This document shows positions 1-8,898 of a stretch of DNA of 64,000 nucleotides, piece by piece. The notes beneath the pieces are model-generated. The model saw only the letters and a list, made by a program, of their open reading frames with translations, had not been told where the DNA came from and searched no databases. The position numbers and the translations under genes are program-made. The stretch is from Acetobacteraceae bacterium B3987 (GTDB lineage: Bacteria > Pseudomonadota > Alphaproteobacteria > Acetobacterales > Acetobacteraceae): NCBI GenBank assembly GCA_026537415.1, contig JAFNMF010000001.1, forward strand, positions 606,712 through 670,711. Direction: 5' to 3'. Numbering within the stretch: the stretch's first letter is position 1; every line of letters starts with the position of its first letter.

Positions 1-978
1 GTTATTCCTGCTCTCATCATGCCCACAAAACGGGGACAAACCTTCATTCTCGACCGCCGGACAGGTAAGCCACTGCCAGATTTCCCGGTCGTGGAAAAAC
101 CCGCTCCAACCGAAGGTGGCGTAAAGGATGACCAGCGGACACCAACGCAGCCATGGTCGGTTAATGTACCACGTCTTGGCTTCCCGAATCTGACAGAAGC
201 CGACATGTGGGGCATGTCGCCACTGGATCAGCTAGCCTGCCGCATCAAGTTCCGGCGTGCCCATTATGTTGGCGAGTTCACGCCGCCCTCCCTCAGCCAC
301 CCGTGGATTGAAGCACCGGGCTATAATGGTGGCAGTGACTGGGGCAGTATCTCCTACAATCCGCAGACAGGCATCATGCTGGCAAATTGGAACAATGTTC
401 CCATGTATAACCAGCTTGTAACCCGGGAAACAGCAGACCAGCTACGTCTTATTCCAGTAGATGTTCCCCAATACGTACCACGCCACGGCATGACAGCCGG
501 TAATGCAGCACAGGCCGAAACGCCCTACGGGACTCTGGTTGGGCCCTTCTGGAATGAATTCACGAGGGTGATGTGCAACGCCCCGCCCTATGGCATGGTC
601 ACCGCCATTGACCTGAAAGCCCATAAAGTTCTCTGGCAGCGTCCTTTTGGTTCGGCTCGCGCTAATGGACCGTGGGGCATACCGACGGGCCTGCCGCTCA
701 CAATCGGGACACCGAACAATGGCGGATCTGTCATGACGGCTGGTGGACTCGCCTTCATCGGGGCTTCAAGTGACAATCAGATTCATGCCATTGACCTGAA
801 AACAGGCAAAACACTCTGGACTGATGTGCTGCCCGGCGGAGGACAGGCCAATGTTATGACCTATGCTGTCAATGGTCGGCAGTATGTCGCCATCATGGCG
901 GGAGGACATCACCTCATGGGGACGCCTGTCTCCGATCAGCTGGTCGTCTATACCCTGCCAGAACAGGATGCAAAATGA
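1..978 (+). CDS. Membrane-bound PQQ-dependent dehydrogenase, glucose/quinate/shikimate family (C-terminal part)
   Basis: Partial gene: the reading frame is open from base 1, and the codons before the first ATG (base 19) continue the protein, so the true start lies outside the window. The visible ~325 residues are the end of a quinoprotein beta-propeller. Propeller-type repeats are visible (FILDRRTGKPL; AIDLKTGKTLW near the end), together with the family-typical SPLDQL and FTPPS motifs and an AGG near the C-terminus. These enzymes oxidise sugars or cyclic polyols in the periplasm and pass electrons to ubiquinone, a hallmark of acetic acid bacteria. The membrane anchor is not visible, and the substrate (glucose, quinate or another polyol) cannot be decided. 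A strong hairpin follows the stop codon. Confidence 0.9.
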   Translation, partial: VIPALIMPTKRGQTFILDRRTGKPLPDFPVVEKPAPTEGGVKDDQRTPTQPWSVNVPRLGFPNLTEADMWGMSPLDQLACRIKFRRAHYVGEFTPPSLSHPWIEAPGYNGGSDWGSISYNPQTGIMLANWNNVPMYNQLVTRETADQLRLIPVDVPQYVPRHGMTAGNAAQAETPYGTLVGPFWNEFTRVMCNAPPYGMVTAIDLKAHKVLWQRPFGSARANGPWGIPTGLPLTIGTPNNGGSVMTAGGLAFIGASSDNQIHAIDLKTGKTLWTDVLPGGGQANVMTYAVNGRQYVAIMAGGHHLMGTPVSDQLVVYTLPEQDAK

Positions 979-984
979 CCTTTC

Positions 985-1018
985 CTTCTGGCTGTCTGAT
1001 TTTCCAGACAGCCAGAAG
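985..1018 (+). terminator. Perfect 14-bp stem hairpin after the PQQ dehydrogenase
   Basis: CTTCTGGCTGTCTG (985-998) pairs perfectly with CAGACAGCCAGAAG (1005-1018) around a 6-nt loop, starting seven bases after the stop codon. There is no T-run on the plus strand, so it may be a terminator or an mRNA 3'-stabilising hairpin. Confidence 0.6.
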
Positions 1019-1045
1019 ACCTAAGAACGTTCGGTAGAATAGCAG

Positions 1046-1081
1046 AAACAAAAAAGCGGAGACCCAATCGGTACTCCGCTT
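1046..1081 (-). terminator. Rho-independent terminator of the small minus-strand gene
   Basis: AAGCGGAG (1054-1061) pairs with CTCCGCTT (1074-1081). Read on the minus strand the stem is followed by a run of T (complement of 1047-1055). It lies about 50 bases downstream of the small minus-strand gene and supports that gene being transcribed. Confidence 0.7.
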
Positions 1082-1128
1082 CATCAATATTTATCCAGCC
1101 CGAAACTGCGTCAGACCATGCCGTGTTT

Positions 1129-1383
1129 TCAGCGTGGATTGGTTGGCGGGCAATTACAACCACGCGTCGGAGCGGCAGAACGCCGAACGATGTGATGATC
1201 TATCCACTCCGAGACCAGAAGCCGTGCTTCCGGCAAAGACGATTCTGGATGATGTATCCGATATAGGGTGGTGCAAGCAGCAAAAATGCTCATCTCGCTC
1301 TGCCCCATATCATGCAGCTCCTGATAAGCTGTGATTACGGCGCGTTCGCATTTACGACCGATATGACCGGTTGCAACTTTCAT
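1129..1383 (-). CDS. Small conserved-looking hypothetical protein (84 aa)
   Basis: I do not recognise a named domain. The protein looks like a genuine small soluble protein: balanced composition, a predicted helical core (ITAYQELHDMGQSE, FAACTTLYRIHHPE) and a basic, proline-rich tail. The start is placed at the second ATG (MKVATGH) because an AGGGG ribosome-binding site lies 8 bases upstream of it but only 2 bases from the first ATG at 1389. A terminator hairpin with a T-run follows on the same strand. It lies alone between convergent and divergent neighbours. Its function is unknown. Confidence 0.6.
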   Translation of the reverse strand: MKVATGHIGRKCERAVITAYQELHDMGQSEMSIFAACTTLYRIHHPESSLPEARLLVSEWIDHHIVRRSAAPTRGCNCPPTNPR

Positions 1384-1587
1384 ATCCATAACCCCTACAA
1401 TACCCTGTTCCCCTAAGGAAAAACCTTCATCGGGAAAGGCAAGGCCTCCTCATCGCTCCTGCCTATGACAGAATAAAGCGTCATCAATAAGAGAATAGGC
1501 AAAAAAGGCATCTTTGCCCTACCCCTCTCCCCTTCTAACGGGTAGATGTCTTCAAAGGAACCATTTTTCGAGATTACGGAGAGAATA

Positions 1588-2331
1588 ATGCCTGCATCTG
1601 GCACAGCATCAAATCTGGGCATCCGCCCCACACAGTGGGACCGTGATGCTGCGCTGACAACGGCGCGCATTCTTCTGGAAATCAAAGCCATCAACTTCCG
1701 CCCCAGCGAGCCTTACACACTGACCTCTGGCTGGAAGTCCCCGGTCTATATCGACTGCCGCAAAATCATTTTCTTTCCCCGTGCCCGTAAGAAACTGATG
1801 GAACTGGCTGTTGAGAAAATCGGCCGTCACATCGGCTATGAGAGCATTGATGCTGTTGTAGGTGGTGAGACCGCAGGTATTCCCTTCTCCGCATGGATCG
1901 CCGACCGTCTGATGACACCGATGGCCTATGTCCGCAAAAAGCCCAAAGGTTTCGGTCGTAATGCGCAGATTGAAGGTGATGTGCCGGAAGGTATGCGTAC
2001 CCTGCTGGTAGAAGACCTGACAACGGATGGTGCCTCCAAGATCCGCTTCGCCAACGCCCTGCGTGAGGCTGGTGCCATTGTGGATCATACATTTGTGGTC
2101 TTTTTCTATGGCGTCTTCCCCGGGGCGCAGAAAACCCTTCAGGAAATGGGCATCAGCCTACACGCTCTCTGCACATGGTGGGACGTGCTGGAAGCTTGCG
2201 CCGATGGCCAGTATTTCTCCGCTGAGGATAGCGCAGAGGTTCGCCGCTTCCTTGAAGACCCATGCAGCTGGTCCAAAGCTCATGGTGGCGTTGGTAGTGC
2301 AGAAGAAGCACTCGCCTTCAAGCGGGGCTGA
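1588..2331 (+). CDS. pyrE: Orotate phosphoribosyltransferase
   Basis: Joins orotate to PRPP to form orotidine 5'-monophosphate, the fifth step of de novo pyrimidine synthesis, in the cytoplasm. The 247-aa protein carries the PRPP-binding loop LLVEDLTTDGASK (about residues 139-151), the VYIDCRK segment and the AVVGGETAGIPFSAW region. It is slightly longer than many PyrE proteins because of an alphaproteobacterial C-terminal extension. An upstream in-frame ATG (1546) exists, but GGAGAG just before the ATG at 1588 favours the shorter start. murI follows after about 100 bases on the same strand. pyrC, the third-step gene, is elsewhere in the window at about 31 kb. Confidence 0.93.
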   Translation: MPASGTASNLGIRPTQWDRDAALTTARILLEIKAINFRPSEPYTLTSGWKSPVYIDCRKIIFFPRARKKLMELAVEKIGRHIGYESIDAVVGGETAGIPFSAWIADRLMTPMAYVRKKPKGFGRNAQIEGDVPEGMRTLLVEDLTTDGASKIRFANALREAGAIVDHTFVVFFYGVFPGAQKTLQEMGISLHALCTWWDVLEACADGQYFSAEDSAEVRRFLEDPCSWSKAHGGVGSAEEALAFKRG

Positions 2332-2429
2332 TCCATTCCCGCCACGCTCTCCAGAGGGAGGTGAAAGACAACAATCTTTCACCTCCTTCACTGGTTCCGC
2401 TTTTCTCCATCATAGTCAGAGGCATGACC

Positions 2430-3254
2430 ATGCCAACACCCTCCTCTCCCCGTATTCTGGTATTTGATTCCGGTATTGGGGGGCTGGGTGTTGTTCAGGC
2501 CTTGCGGAGTCTGGCCCCATCCCTAACGATAGACTATCTCGCCGATACGGCCTTATTCCCCTATGGCGAACAGCCAGATGACCTTTTGCGGGACCGCATT
2601 GCTGGACTGATTTGCAAAGCAGCCGATACCCTAAAACCGGCTCTCATTATCATTGCCTGCAACACGGCCAGCACTCTGGCTCTCCCCATATTACGGGAAC
2701 GCCTGACACTCCCTATTGTAGGTTGCGTTCCTCCCATCCGCTGGGCTGGGCGGGTATCCATCAGTCGAACTATCGGCCTACTGGCCACCAGTGCCACGGC
2801 ACGCCGCCCTTATCTGAAACAACTACACGAAGATTTCGCTGCTGACTGCCGTTTGCTCATTCACGGCTCCCGTCATCTGGCCAACATGGCAGAGCGGGCT
2901 TTTCGGGGGGAACAGCTTGAACCTGCCGAAGTTCAGCAGGAACTGACATATCTTTTCCAGCAGCCCGGTGGAAGCGACATCGACACTGTCGGGCTAGGCT
3001 GCACGCACTACACTTTTCTGCTGCCTTACTTCCAGCGGCTCGGTCCGACCGGCATCATGTGGTTGGACCCCGCCCCAGCCGTTGCACAACAGGCCCTCCG
3101 GCGATTGGGCGATACAACAGAAGCCCCTCCGCCATCCGGTCTGGCAGCACTACCCGACCGCTTCTTCCTGACAGCCCCTCCGCAGAACGGCCAAGACCTC
3201 GCCAGCCATATAGCTTGGCTGGGCTTCACCAATGGCTGGGAGATATTTTCTTAA
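2430..3254 (+). CDS. murI: Glutamate racemase
   Basis: Interconverts L- and D-glutamate, supplying D-Glu for peptidoglycan stem peptides. The N-terminal FDSGIGGLGV motif and both catalytic-cysteine motifs, ACNTAS and GCTHY, are present, so the protein should be active. Length (about 274 aa) is normal for the family. Two in-frame ATGs lie two codons apart (2424 and 2430); the AGAGG at 2418-2422 is too close to the first, so the second is preferred. Its 3' end overlaps the end of the convergent ispB gene by four bases. Confidence 0.93.
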   Translation: MPTPSSPRILVFDSGIGGLGVVQALRSLAPSLTIDYLADTALFPYGEQPDDLLRDRIAGLICKAADTLKPALIIIACNTASTLALPILRERLTLPIVGCVPPIRWAGRVSISRTIGLLATSATARRPYLKQLHEDFAADCRLLIHGSRHLANMAERAFRGEQLEPAEVQQELTYLFQQPGGSDIDTVGLGCTHYTFLLPYFQRLGPTGIMWLDPAPAVAQQALRRLGDTTEAPPPSGLAALPDRFFLTAPPQNGQDLASHIAWLGFTNGWEIFS

Positions 3255-4342
3255 CGGGCCCGCTCAACCGTATAAAGCACCGTCTCACGCAGCAGATTTT
3301 TCAACCCACTTTCCGGGAAGCACGACAGAGCTTCCACGGCTTGCCCGGCATATTCACGGGCTTTCTCAATCGTTATACGGATAGCGTCTCTCCGGGCGAT
3401 GATCTCCAGAGCATGGGGCAAATCTGCCTCGGTCTGCTCATTATCTTCGATCACACGCTTCCAGAACTGACGTTCCTCCTCTGTGCCTTGCTCATAAGCT
3501 GCCAGCACCGGAAGTGTGATTTTCCCTTCACGGAAATCATCCCCGACCGTTTTACCCAGCACCTGCTGATCCGCCGCATAATCCAGCGCATCGTCCACAA
3601 GTTGAAAGGCCATGCCAAGATTGGTGCCATACTGCTCCAACGCCAACTCGGCCTTGCGGTCACGCCCCGCCACCACGGCACCAACCCGACAGGCCGCTGC
3701 AAACAGGGCAGCCGTCTTGCCATGAATGACCTCCAAATAACGCTCTATAGGCGTGGAAAGATCATTCTGAGTGGACATCTGAAGGACTTCGCCTTCCGCA
3801 ATCGTTGCGGAAGCTGCCGACAGAATTGCCATAACCTCAAGCGAGCCATCCGCCGTCATCAGCTGAAAAGAACGTGCAAAGAGGAAGTCACCCACAAGCA
3901 CGGACGCTTTATTACCAAAAAGCGCATTGGCAGAGGCCATCCCCCGCCGCAGAGTGCTTTCATCTACCACATCATCATGCAGCAACGTTGCTGTATGGAT
4001 AAACTCCACACAGGCCGCCAGACCGACATGACGTGTTTCTCCCTCCTTCTCCCCATATCCGCAAAGACGGGCCGAAGCGAGCGTGAGCAGAGGACGCAGC
4101 CGCTTCCCCCCGGCCGCAACAAGATGCGCACCAAGCTGGGGAATAAGCGGCACAGAGCTCTGCATCCTGTCGATGATAGCCTGATTACAGGCTGTCATAT
4201 CATCGGCAAGGTAGGCTGAAAGGGCCTTCAGGGCATCTTCCCCTTTGACCTCTCTACCCACAGCCTCACCGCCAGATACAACGTAGGGCTCTGATGAGGA
4301 AGAAACCAAAACGCACAACTCCAGTTCTACCCATTCCAACAT
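3251..4342 (-). CDS. ispB: Trans-polyprenyl diphosphate synthase (ubiquinone side chain)
   Basis: All-trans long-chain prenyl diphosphate synthase, elongating farnesyl/geranylgeranyl diphosphate with isopentenyl diphosphate to make the ubiquinone tail. The two aspartate-rich motifs are visible: LLHDDVVDES (first) and LVDDALDY (second), plus GGKRLRP in the substrate-binding N-terminal half. The chain length made (C45-C50) cannot be read from sequence. UbiA and UbiG, which use or modify the product, are encoded elsewhere in the window. The start is uncertain: no good ribosome-binding site precedes the first ATG, and a large inverted repeat lies just upstream. Confidence 0.9.
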   Translation of the reverse strand: MLEWVELELCVLVSSSSEPYVVSGGEAVGREVKGEDALKALSAYLADDMTACNQAIIDRMQSSVPLIPQLGAHLVAAGGKRLRPLLTLASARLCGYGEKEGETRHVGLAACVEFIHTATLLHDDVVDESTLRRGMASANALFGNKASVLVGDFLFARSFQLMTADGSLEVMAILSAASATIAEGEVLQMSTQNDLSTPIERYLEVIHGKTAALFAAACRVGAVVAGRDRKAELALEQYGTNLGMAFQLVDDALDYAADQQVLGKTVGDDFREGKITLPVLAAYEQGTEEERQFWKRVIEDNEQTEADLPHALEIIARRDAIRITIEKAREYAGQAVEALSCFPESGLKNLLRETVLYTVERAR

Positions 4343-4366
4343 ACAGAACGGACAGTCTCGGGCGAC

Positions 4367-4421
4367 CGCCTCCCTGCCTTAGTCCACATTCTTTTCAGAG
4401 CGGACTATCAAGTGGGAGGCG
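4367..4421. repeat. Nested inverted repeat between nrdB and ispB
   Basis: CGCCTCCC (4367-4374) pairs perfectly with GGGAGGCG (4414-4421), and inside it AGTCC (4381-4385) pairs with GGACT (4402-4406). In the minus-strand transcript this two-tier stem lies about 25 to 80 bases upstream of the ispB start and downstream of nrdB. There is no T-run, so a structured 5' leader or factor-dependent terminator is more likely than a simple terminator. Confidence 0.5.
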
Positions 4422-4532
4422 ACCTTTCCCCTTTAGAAAATACTTCCGTCCATATGAGCAGCAAACCGAGTACGGTCAAGACAGCCCCAGCATAAACCAC
4501 TCAGAGGACGGGTAATTTCTTCGCTTTTTCTT

Positions 4533-5555
4533 TCAGGAAAACACACCGCTTTCGAAGGCATCTTCCCATGTTCCCTGAGTGGATGCACGGGAATATTCCG
4601 TCGCACGATTCTCAAAGAAATTAGTATGCTCAACAGCATTAAGCATGTCATCCACCCATGGCAGCGGATTTTCCTCAATGCCGTAAATCGGGTCCAGCCC
4701 CAGCTGAATCAGGCGGCGATCTGCGATGAAGCGGATATACCGCTCCACTTCCTCCGCGGAGAGGCCTTCCACCGGTCCCATCTCAAAGGCCAGCTCGATG
4801 AACGCATCTTCATGGGACACCGTCTGACGGCAGATTTCCACCAGCTCGGCCCGGAATTCTTCCGTCCAAATCTCCGGATTTTCCCGGATGAAGGTACGGA
4901 ACAGCCGAATCATAGAAAGACAATGCAGCGTTTCATCACGCACGGACCATGAAACGATCTGCCCCATCCCCTTCAATTTGTTGAAGCGTGGGAAGTTCAG
5001 CAGAATCGCAAAAGAGGCAAACAGCTGAAGCCCTTCCATGAAGGCCCCAAACGCCGCCATGGTCTTGGCGATTTCCCGCTTGCTGTTGATGTTGAAGGAC
5101 TGCATGAAATCATACTTGTCCTTCATCTCCTTATATTTCAGGAAGGCGGAATATTCCGTTTCCGGCATACCGATCGTATCTAGCAGGTGCGAATAAGCTG
5201 CAATATGGATCGTCTCGATATTCGAGAAGCAGGAGAGCATCATCAGGACTTCAGTCGGTTTGAAGACCTGACTGTAATATTTCATGTAGGCAGAATTCAC
5301 CTCCACGTCAGCCTGCGTGAAGAAGCGGAAGATCTGCGTGACAAGGTTCTGTTCAGCGTCAGACAGCTTGCGGTGCCAGTCCTTCACATCCTCAGCCAGC
5401 GGTACCTCTTCAGGCAACCAGTGCAGACGCTGCTGAGTGAGCCATGCATCATAGGCCCACGGGTAACGGAATGGCTTATAAACCGGATTTTCAACCAGAA
5501 GATTGGCCTGTTCAGCCGCTTCAGGGGCTGGCGGCAATGGGGTGCCTTCTGTCAT
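4533..5555 (-). CDS. nrdB: Ribonucleoside-diphosphate reductase, beta (radical) subunit
   Basis: Small subunit of a class I ribonucleotide reductase; it holds the dimetal site and radical used by NrdA to make deoxyribonucleotides. The ligand set is complete: D83, E114, H117 (in ETIH), E174, E208 and H211 (in RDETLH). Y121 sits four residues after H117, as expected for the radical tyrosine of class Ia. The start is placed at MTEGTP, because the upstream extension is not NrdB-like; an AGG-containing site precedes it. No ATP-cone domain is visible at either end. It lies 134 bases downstream of nrdA in the same direction. Confidence 0.93.
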   Translation of the reverse strand: MTEGTPLPPAPEAAEQANLLVENPVYKPFRYPWAYDAWLTQQRLHWLPEEVPLAEDVKDWHRKLSDAEQNLVTQIFRFFTQADVEVNSAYMKYYSQVFKPTEVLMMLSCFSNIETIHIAAYSHLLDTIGMPETEYSAFLKYKEMKDKYDFMQSFNINSKREIAKTMAAFGAFMEGLQLFASFAILLNFPRFNKLKGMGQIVSWSVRDETLHCLSMIRLFRTFIRENPEIWTEEFRAELVEICRQTVSHEDAFIELAFEMGPVEGLSAEEVERYIRFIADRRLIQLGLDPIYGIEENPLPWVDDMLNAVEHTNFFENRATEYSRASTQGTWEDAFESGVFS

Positions 5556-5689
5556 CTCACAAAACCTTTTTATTCTGAACCCAGCCTCGTGCCCGTCCCC
5601 TATCCGGGCGTCCCACAGGCTACGGGACTGCATCATTCCTCTTCAACGGGCACCGGGGCCAGAGAGCCCCGCCCATTCTGCTTCCTGCC

Positions 5690-7603
5690 TTATTGACAGG
5701 AGAGACATTCCTCATAACTCCCAGCACCACTCTCCGCATGGCGTGGCGTGGCCTGCGGGAGATGATCATCATCTCCCTCCATAATATCACGCTTCACAGC
5801 TATGTTGGAGACCGTATCAGCCCGCTGGATGGAAAGGGAGCGACAATAATAGAGCGATTTAACGCCCTTCTTCCACGCCTCATAATGGATGCGCACAAGG
5901 TCCCGCTTATGCACGTCAGCCGGCAAGAACAGATTGACCGACTGCGACTGACAGATGAACGGGGCACGATCGGCGGCATGTTCAATCACCCAACGCTGAT
6001 CAATCTCGAAAGCAGTCTTAAAGACATCCTTCTCATCCTGTGTCAGGAAGTCCAAATGCTGCACGGACCCCTTAGTCAGCGTGATGGACGACCAGACATC
6101 ATCTGTATCCCGTCCATATTTCTGAAGCAGCTTGGCCAGATGACGGTTCCGCACCGTAAAGGAACCAGACAGTGTTTTCTGAAGAAACACATTGGCACTG
6201 ATGGGGTCGATCCCTGGGCTGGCATTACCCGCAATGATGGAGATGGATGCCGTTGGGGCAACCGCCATCTTGTTGGAAAAACGCTCCTGAAAACCATATT
6301 CCTCGGCATCCGGGCACGGACCACGTGTCTTTGCCAGCTCACGGGAGGCTTCAGCTGTCTGCTTTGCGATATGCTCAAAGAACTTCTTGTTCCACACCTT
6401 GGCCATGACACTACCAAACGGCACCATCTTGGACTGGAGGAACGAATGGAAGCCCATCACACCCAACCCGACTGATCGCTCCCGCATGGCAGCATAACGG
6501 GCATGGGCCATATCATCGGGTGCATTATCGATGAAGTCCTGCAACACGTTATCAAGGAACAGCATTACGTCCTTGATGAACTGCGGATCATCCTTCCATT
6601 CATCCCAATATTCCAGATTCAGGGAGGAAAGACAGCAGACCGCCGTACGGGTCTTACCATGATGGTCAATCCCGGTCGGCAGGGTAATTTCTGCGCACAG
6701 ATTGGAGGTTTTCACCTCCAGCCCTGCCAGACGGTGATGTTCCGGACGGGCCCGATTCACCGTATCCGAGAACACAATATAGGGTTCACCCTGCTCCATA
6801 CGTGCCGTCAACAGACGGATCCACAAGGCACGGGCGGATACCTTACGGATGACGCTGTGATCCTTGGGGGAAATTAGCGGCCATTCCTCATCACCTGCCA
6901 CGGCCCGCATGAAATCATCTGTCAGCAGAACACCGTGATGCAGGTTGAGTGCCTTACGGTTCGGGTCACCACCCGTGGGGCGGCGCATCTCGATGAATTC
7001 TTCAATCTCGGGATGCCAGATTGGCAGATAAACCGCCGCAGACCCACGCCGCAAACTGCCCTGACTGATGGCCAACGTCAGGCTGTCCATCACCCGGATG
7101 AAGGGAATCACACCGGATGTCTTACCATTGCGGCCAATATTCTCACCAATGGACCGCAGATTTCCCCAATAAGAGCCAATGCCGCCCCCTTTGGCGGCCA
7201 ACCAGACATTCTCATTCCAAAGGCCGACAATGCCTTCCAGACTGTCTTCCGACTCATTGAGAAAACAGGAAATCGGCAAGCCACGACTCGTCCCACCGTT
7301 TGAAAGAACCGGCGTTGCGGGCATGAACCAATGCCGGGACATATACTCATAAATCCGCTGCGCATGGCCCTCATCAGCCCCATAGTGAGACGCCACACGG
7401 GCAAATAGCCCCTGATATGTCTCACCTTCCAACAGGTAACGGTCATCCAGAGTGGCACGACCAAAATCCGTCAGACGTTCATCACGCTCCGGTGATGTCC
7501 GTACTGGAGGACGCCCCGGCAGCTGAACGACATTAGGGAAGAGCTCAGGTTCTTCAGGCACACCCGCTGGGTGAGCGAACGTCTGCGCATCATGCATGGT
7601 CAT
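5690..7603 (-). CDS. nrdA: Ribonucleoside-diphosphate reductase, alpha (catalytic) subunit
   Basis: Catalytic subunit of class I ribonucleotide reductase. Active-site elements are all visible: the redox cysteines in LPISCF and VCCLSSLN, the N/C/E triad in SNLCAEI, the radical-relay tyrosine pair in SLYYC, and a C-terminal CLSC dithiol for reduction by thioredoxin or glutaredoxin. At 637 aa it is well over 100 residues shorter than E. coli NrdA. The N-terminus goes directly into the catalytic ten-helix region, so the usual regulatory ATP-cone appears absent. GAGGGG, 8 bases before the ATG, supports the start. Possible NrdR boxes lie 110-160 bases upstream. Confidence 0.94.
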   Translation of the reverse strand: MTMHDAQTFAHPAGVPEEPELFPNVVQLPGRPPVRTSPERDERLTDFGRATLDDRYLLEGETYQGLFARVASHYGADEGHAQRIYEYMSRHWFMPATPVLSNGGTSRGLPISCFLNESEDSLEGIVGLWNENVWLAAKGGGIGSYWGNLRSIGENIGRNGKTSGVIPFIRVMDSLTLAISQGSLRRGSAAVYLPIWHPEIEEFIEMRRPTGGDPNRKALNLHHGVLLTDDFMRAVAGDEEWPLISPKDHSVIRKVSARALWIRLLTARMEQGEPYIVFSDTVNRARPEHHRLAGLEVKTSNLCAEITLPTGIDHHGKTRTAVCCLSSLNLEYWDEWKDDPQFIKDVMLFLDNVLQDFIDNAPDDMAHARYAAMRERSVGLGVMGFHSFLQSKMVPFGSVMAKVWNKKFFEHIAKQTAEASRELAKTRGPCPDAEEYGFQERFSNKMAVAPTASISIIAGNASPGIDPISANVFLQKTLSGSFTVRNRHLAKLLQKYGRDTDDVWSSITLTKGSVQHLDFLTQDEKDVFKTAFEIDQRWVIEHAADRAPFICQSQSVNLFLPADVHKRDLVRIHYEAWKKGVKSLYYCRSLSIQRADTVSNIAVKRDIMEGDDDHLPQATPRHAESGAGSYEECLSCQ

Positions 7604-7714
7604 GAATCGAGCCCCTCATTTCGGCGTCATTTTTAGCTTAAATTAGTCCTCTCATCTCCCACGGATGGAGGACTTATTTCAAGGCTTGTTTTTCGTGAGG
7701 AAGTGTGCCTCATC

Positions 7715-7761
7715 GCCACATATAGGGCATACCCACGGGAGAGAGGCACTATATATTGTTA
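7715..7761 (-). promoter_or_regulatory. Candidate tandem NrdR boxes upstream of nrdA
   Basis: Two AT-rich elements, GCCACATATAGGGCAT (7715-7730) and GCACTATATATTGTTA (7746-7761), start 31 bases apart, about three helical turns, the spacing known for NrdR operators. Read on the minus strand, the second matches the NrdR consensus ACACWAKATVYNGTGT at 13 of 16 positions; the first matches less well. They lie upstream of nrdA and suggest repression by NrdR when dNTPs are high. Confidence 0.45.
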
Positions 7762-7797
7762 CTGTCGATTAGCCTTCCGGCTGAATAACAATGATTC

Positions 7798-8892
7798 TCA
7801 AAGCCATCCGCACTGAGCATGATTACGCAGAAGCTGGTCCGCTAAAATACAGGCCATCATGGCCTCAGCTACCGGCACGGCTCGGATACCGATGCAGGGG
7901 TCATGTCGCCCTTTGGTCTGAACCTCTACGGCTTCACCATCCCGTGTGATGCTTGGAACAGGCAGAAGAATAGAGCTGGTCGGCTTGATAGCCATCCGCG
8001 CCACAATGGGTTGTCCTGTGGAAATACCCCCCAGAATCCCCCCAGCATGGTTGCTCAGAAAGACAGGTTCCATCGGATTACCCGAAGGACGGATAGGATC
8101 AGCGTTCTCTTCCCCATGCAAGGAAGCAACACCCATACCATCACCAATCTCAACGGCTTTCACACCATTGATGCCCATCAGGCCACCAGCCAACTCGGCA
8201 TCCAGCTTGCCATAGACAGGGGCCCCCAGACCGGCAGGCACGCCCTCTGCCACGACTTCCAGTGTTGCACCGATGGATGAGCCGGACTTCCGCACCGCCT
8301 CCAGCTGTTCGCTCCATGACGAAACAATTTCAGCATCTGGTGAGAAGAACGGATTCCGCTCCACCTCTGCCCAGTCCCAACGGTCCCGATCCACAGACTG
8401 TCCACCGATGCCCGTAAGGGCCCCACGAATGAGCAGCTGCGGTCCTATCAATTCTCGCAGGATGACCCGAGCCACAGCTCCCGCTGCAACACGCATGGCC
8501 GTTTCCCGAGCGGAAGACCGGCCACCACCACGATAATCACGGATGCCATACTTCAGATCATAGGCAATATCCGCATGACCGGGGCGATACTGTTGAGCAA
8601 TCTCCCCATAGTCACGGGAGCGTTGATCCGTATTCTCAATCATCAGAGAAATAGGCGTCCCTGTCGTCTGCCCCTCGAAGACACCCGACAAAATCCGAAC
8701 CTGATCCGGCTCACGACGCTGTGTCGTATAGCGGGACTGCCCCGGCCGCCTTTTATCCAGCCAAGGCTGGATGTCGTCCTCCGACAGTTTCAGGCGTGGG
8801 GGACAGCCATCAATGACACAGCCTATGGCTGGGCCATGACTTTCCCCCCATGTTGTAACACGCAGAAGGTGCCCAAAACTGTTTTCAGACAT
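7798..8892 (-). CDS. aroC: Chorismate synthase
   Basis: Converts 5-enolpyruvylshikimate-3-phosphate to chorismate, the last common step to aromatic amino acids and the ubiquinone ring precursor; uses reduced FMN. Family signatures visible: [14 protein letters not shown] at the N-terminus, [16 protein letters not shown] (about residue 122) and the basic [15 protein letters not shown] near the C-terminus. 364 aa is full length. GGGGAG 9 bases upstream supports the start. It follows fabI by six bases, so the two are probably co-transcribed. Confidence 0.95.
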   Translation of the reverse strand: MSENSFGHLLRVTTWGESHGPAIGCVIDGCPPRLKLSEDDIQPWLDKRRPGQSRYTTQRREPDQVRILSGVFEGQTTGTPISLMIENTDQRSRDYGEIAQQYRPGHADIAYDLKYGIRDYRGGGRSSARETAMRVAAGAVARVILRELIGPQLLIRGALTGIGGQSVDRDRWDWAEVERNPFFSPDAEIVSSWSEQLEAVRKSGSSIGATLEVVAEGVPAGLGAPVYGKLDAELAGGLMGINGVKAVEIGDGMGVASLHGEENADPIRPSGNPMEPVFLSNHAGGILGGISTGQPIVARMAIKPTSSILLPVPSITRDGEAVEVQTKGRHDPCIGIRAVPVAEAMMACILADQLLRNHAQCGWL

Positions 8893-8898
8893 TGATTC

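Noticed and set aside
3059-4219. Long plus-strand open frame (386 codons) opposite ispB
   Set aside because: Lies entirely over well-recognised murI and ispB coding sequence; its composition is not protein-like and it matches no family.
5693-6475. Long plus-strand open frame opposite nrdA
   Set aside because: Antisense shadow of nrdA, whose catalytic motifs are complete; there is no sign of an independent gene.
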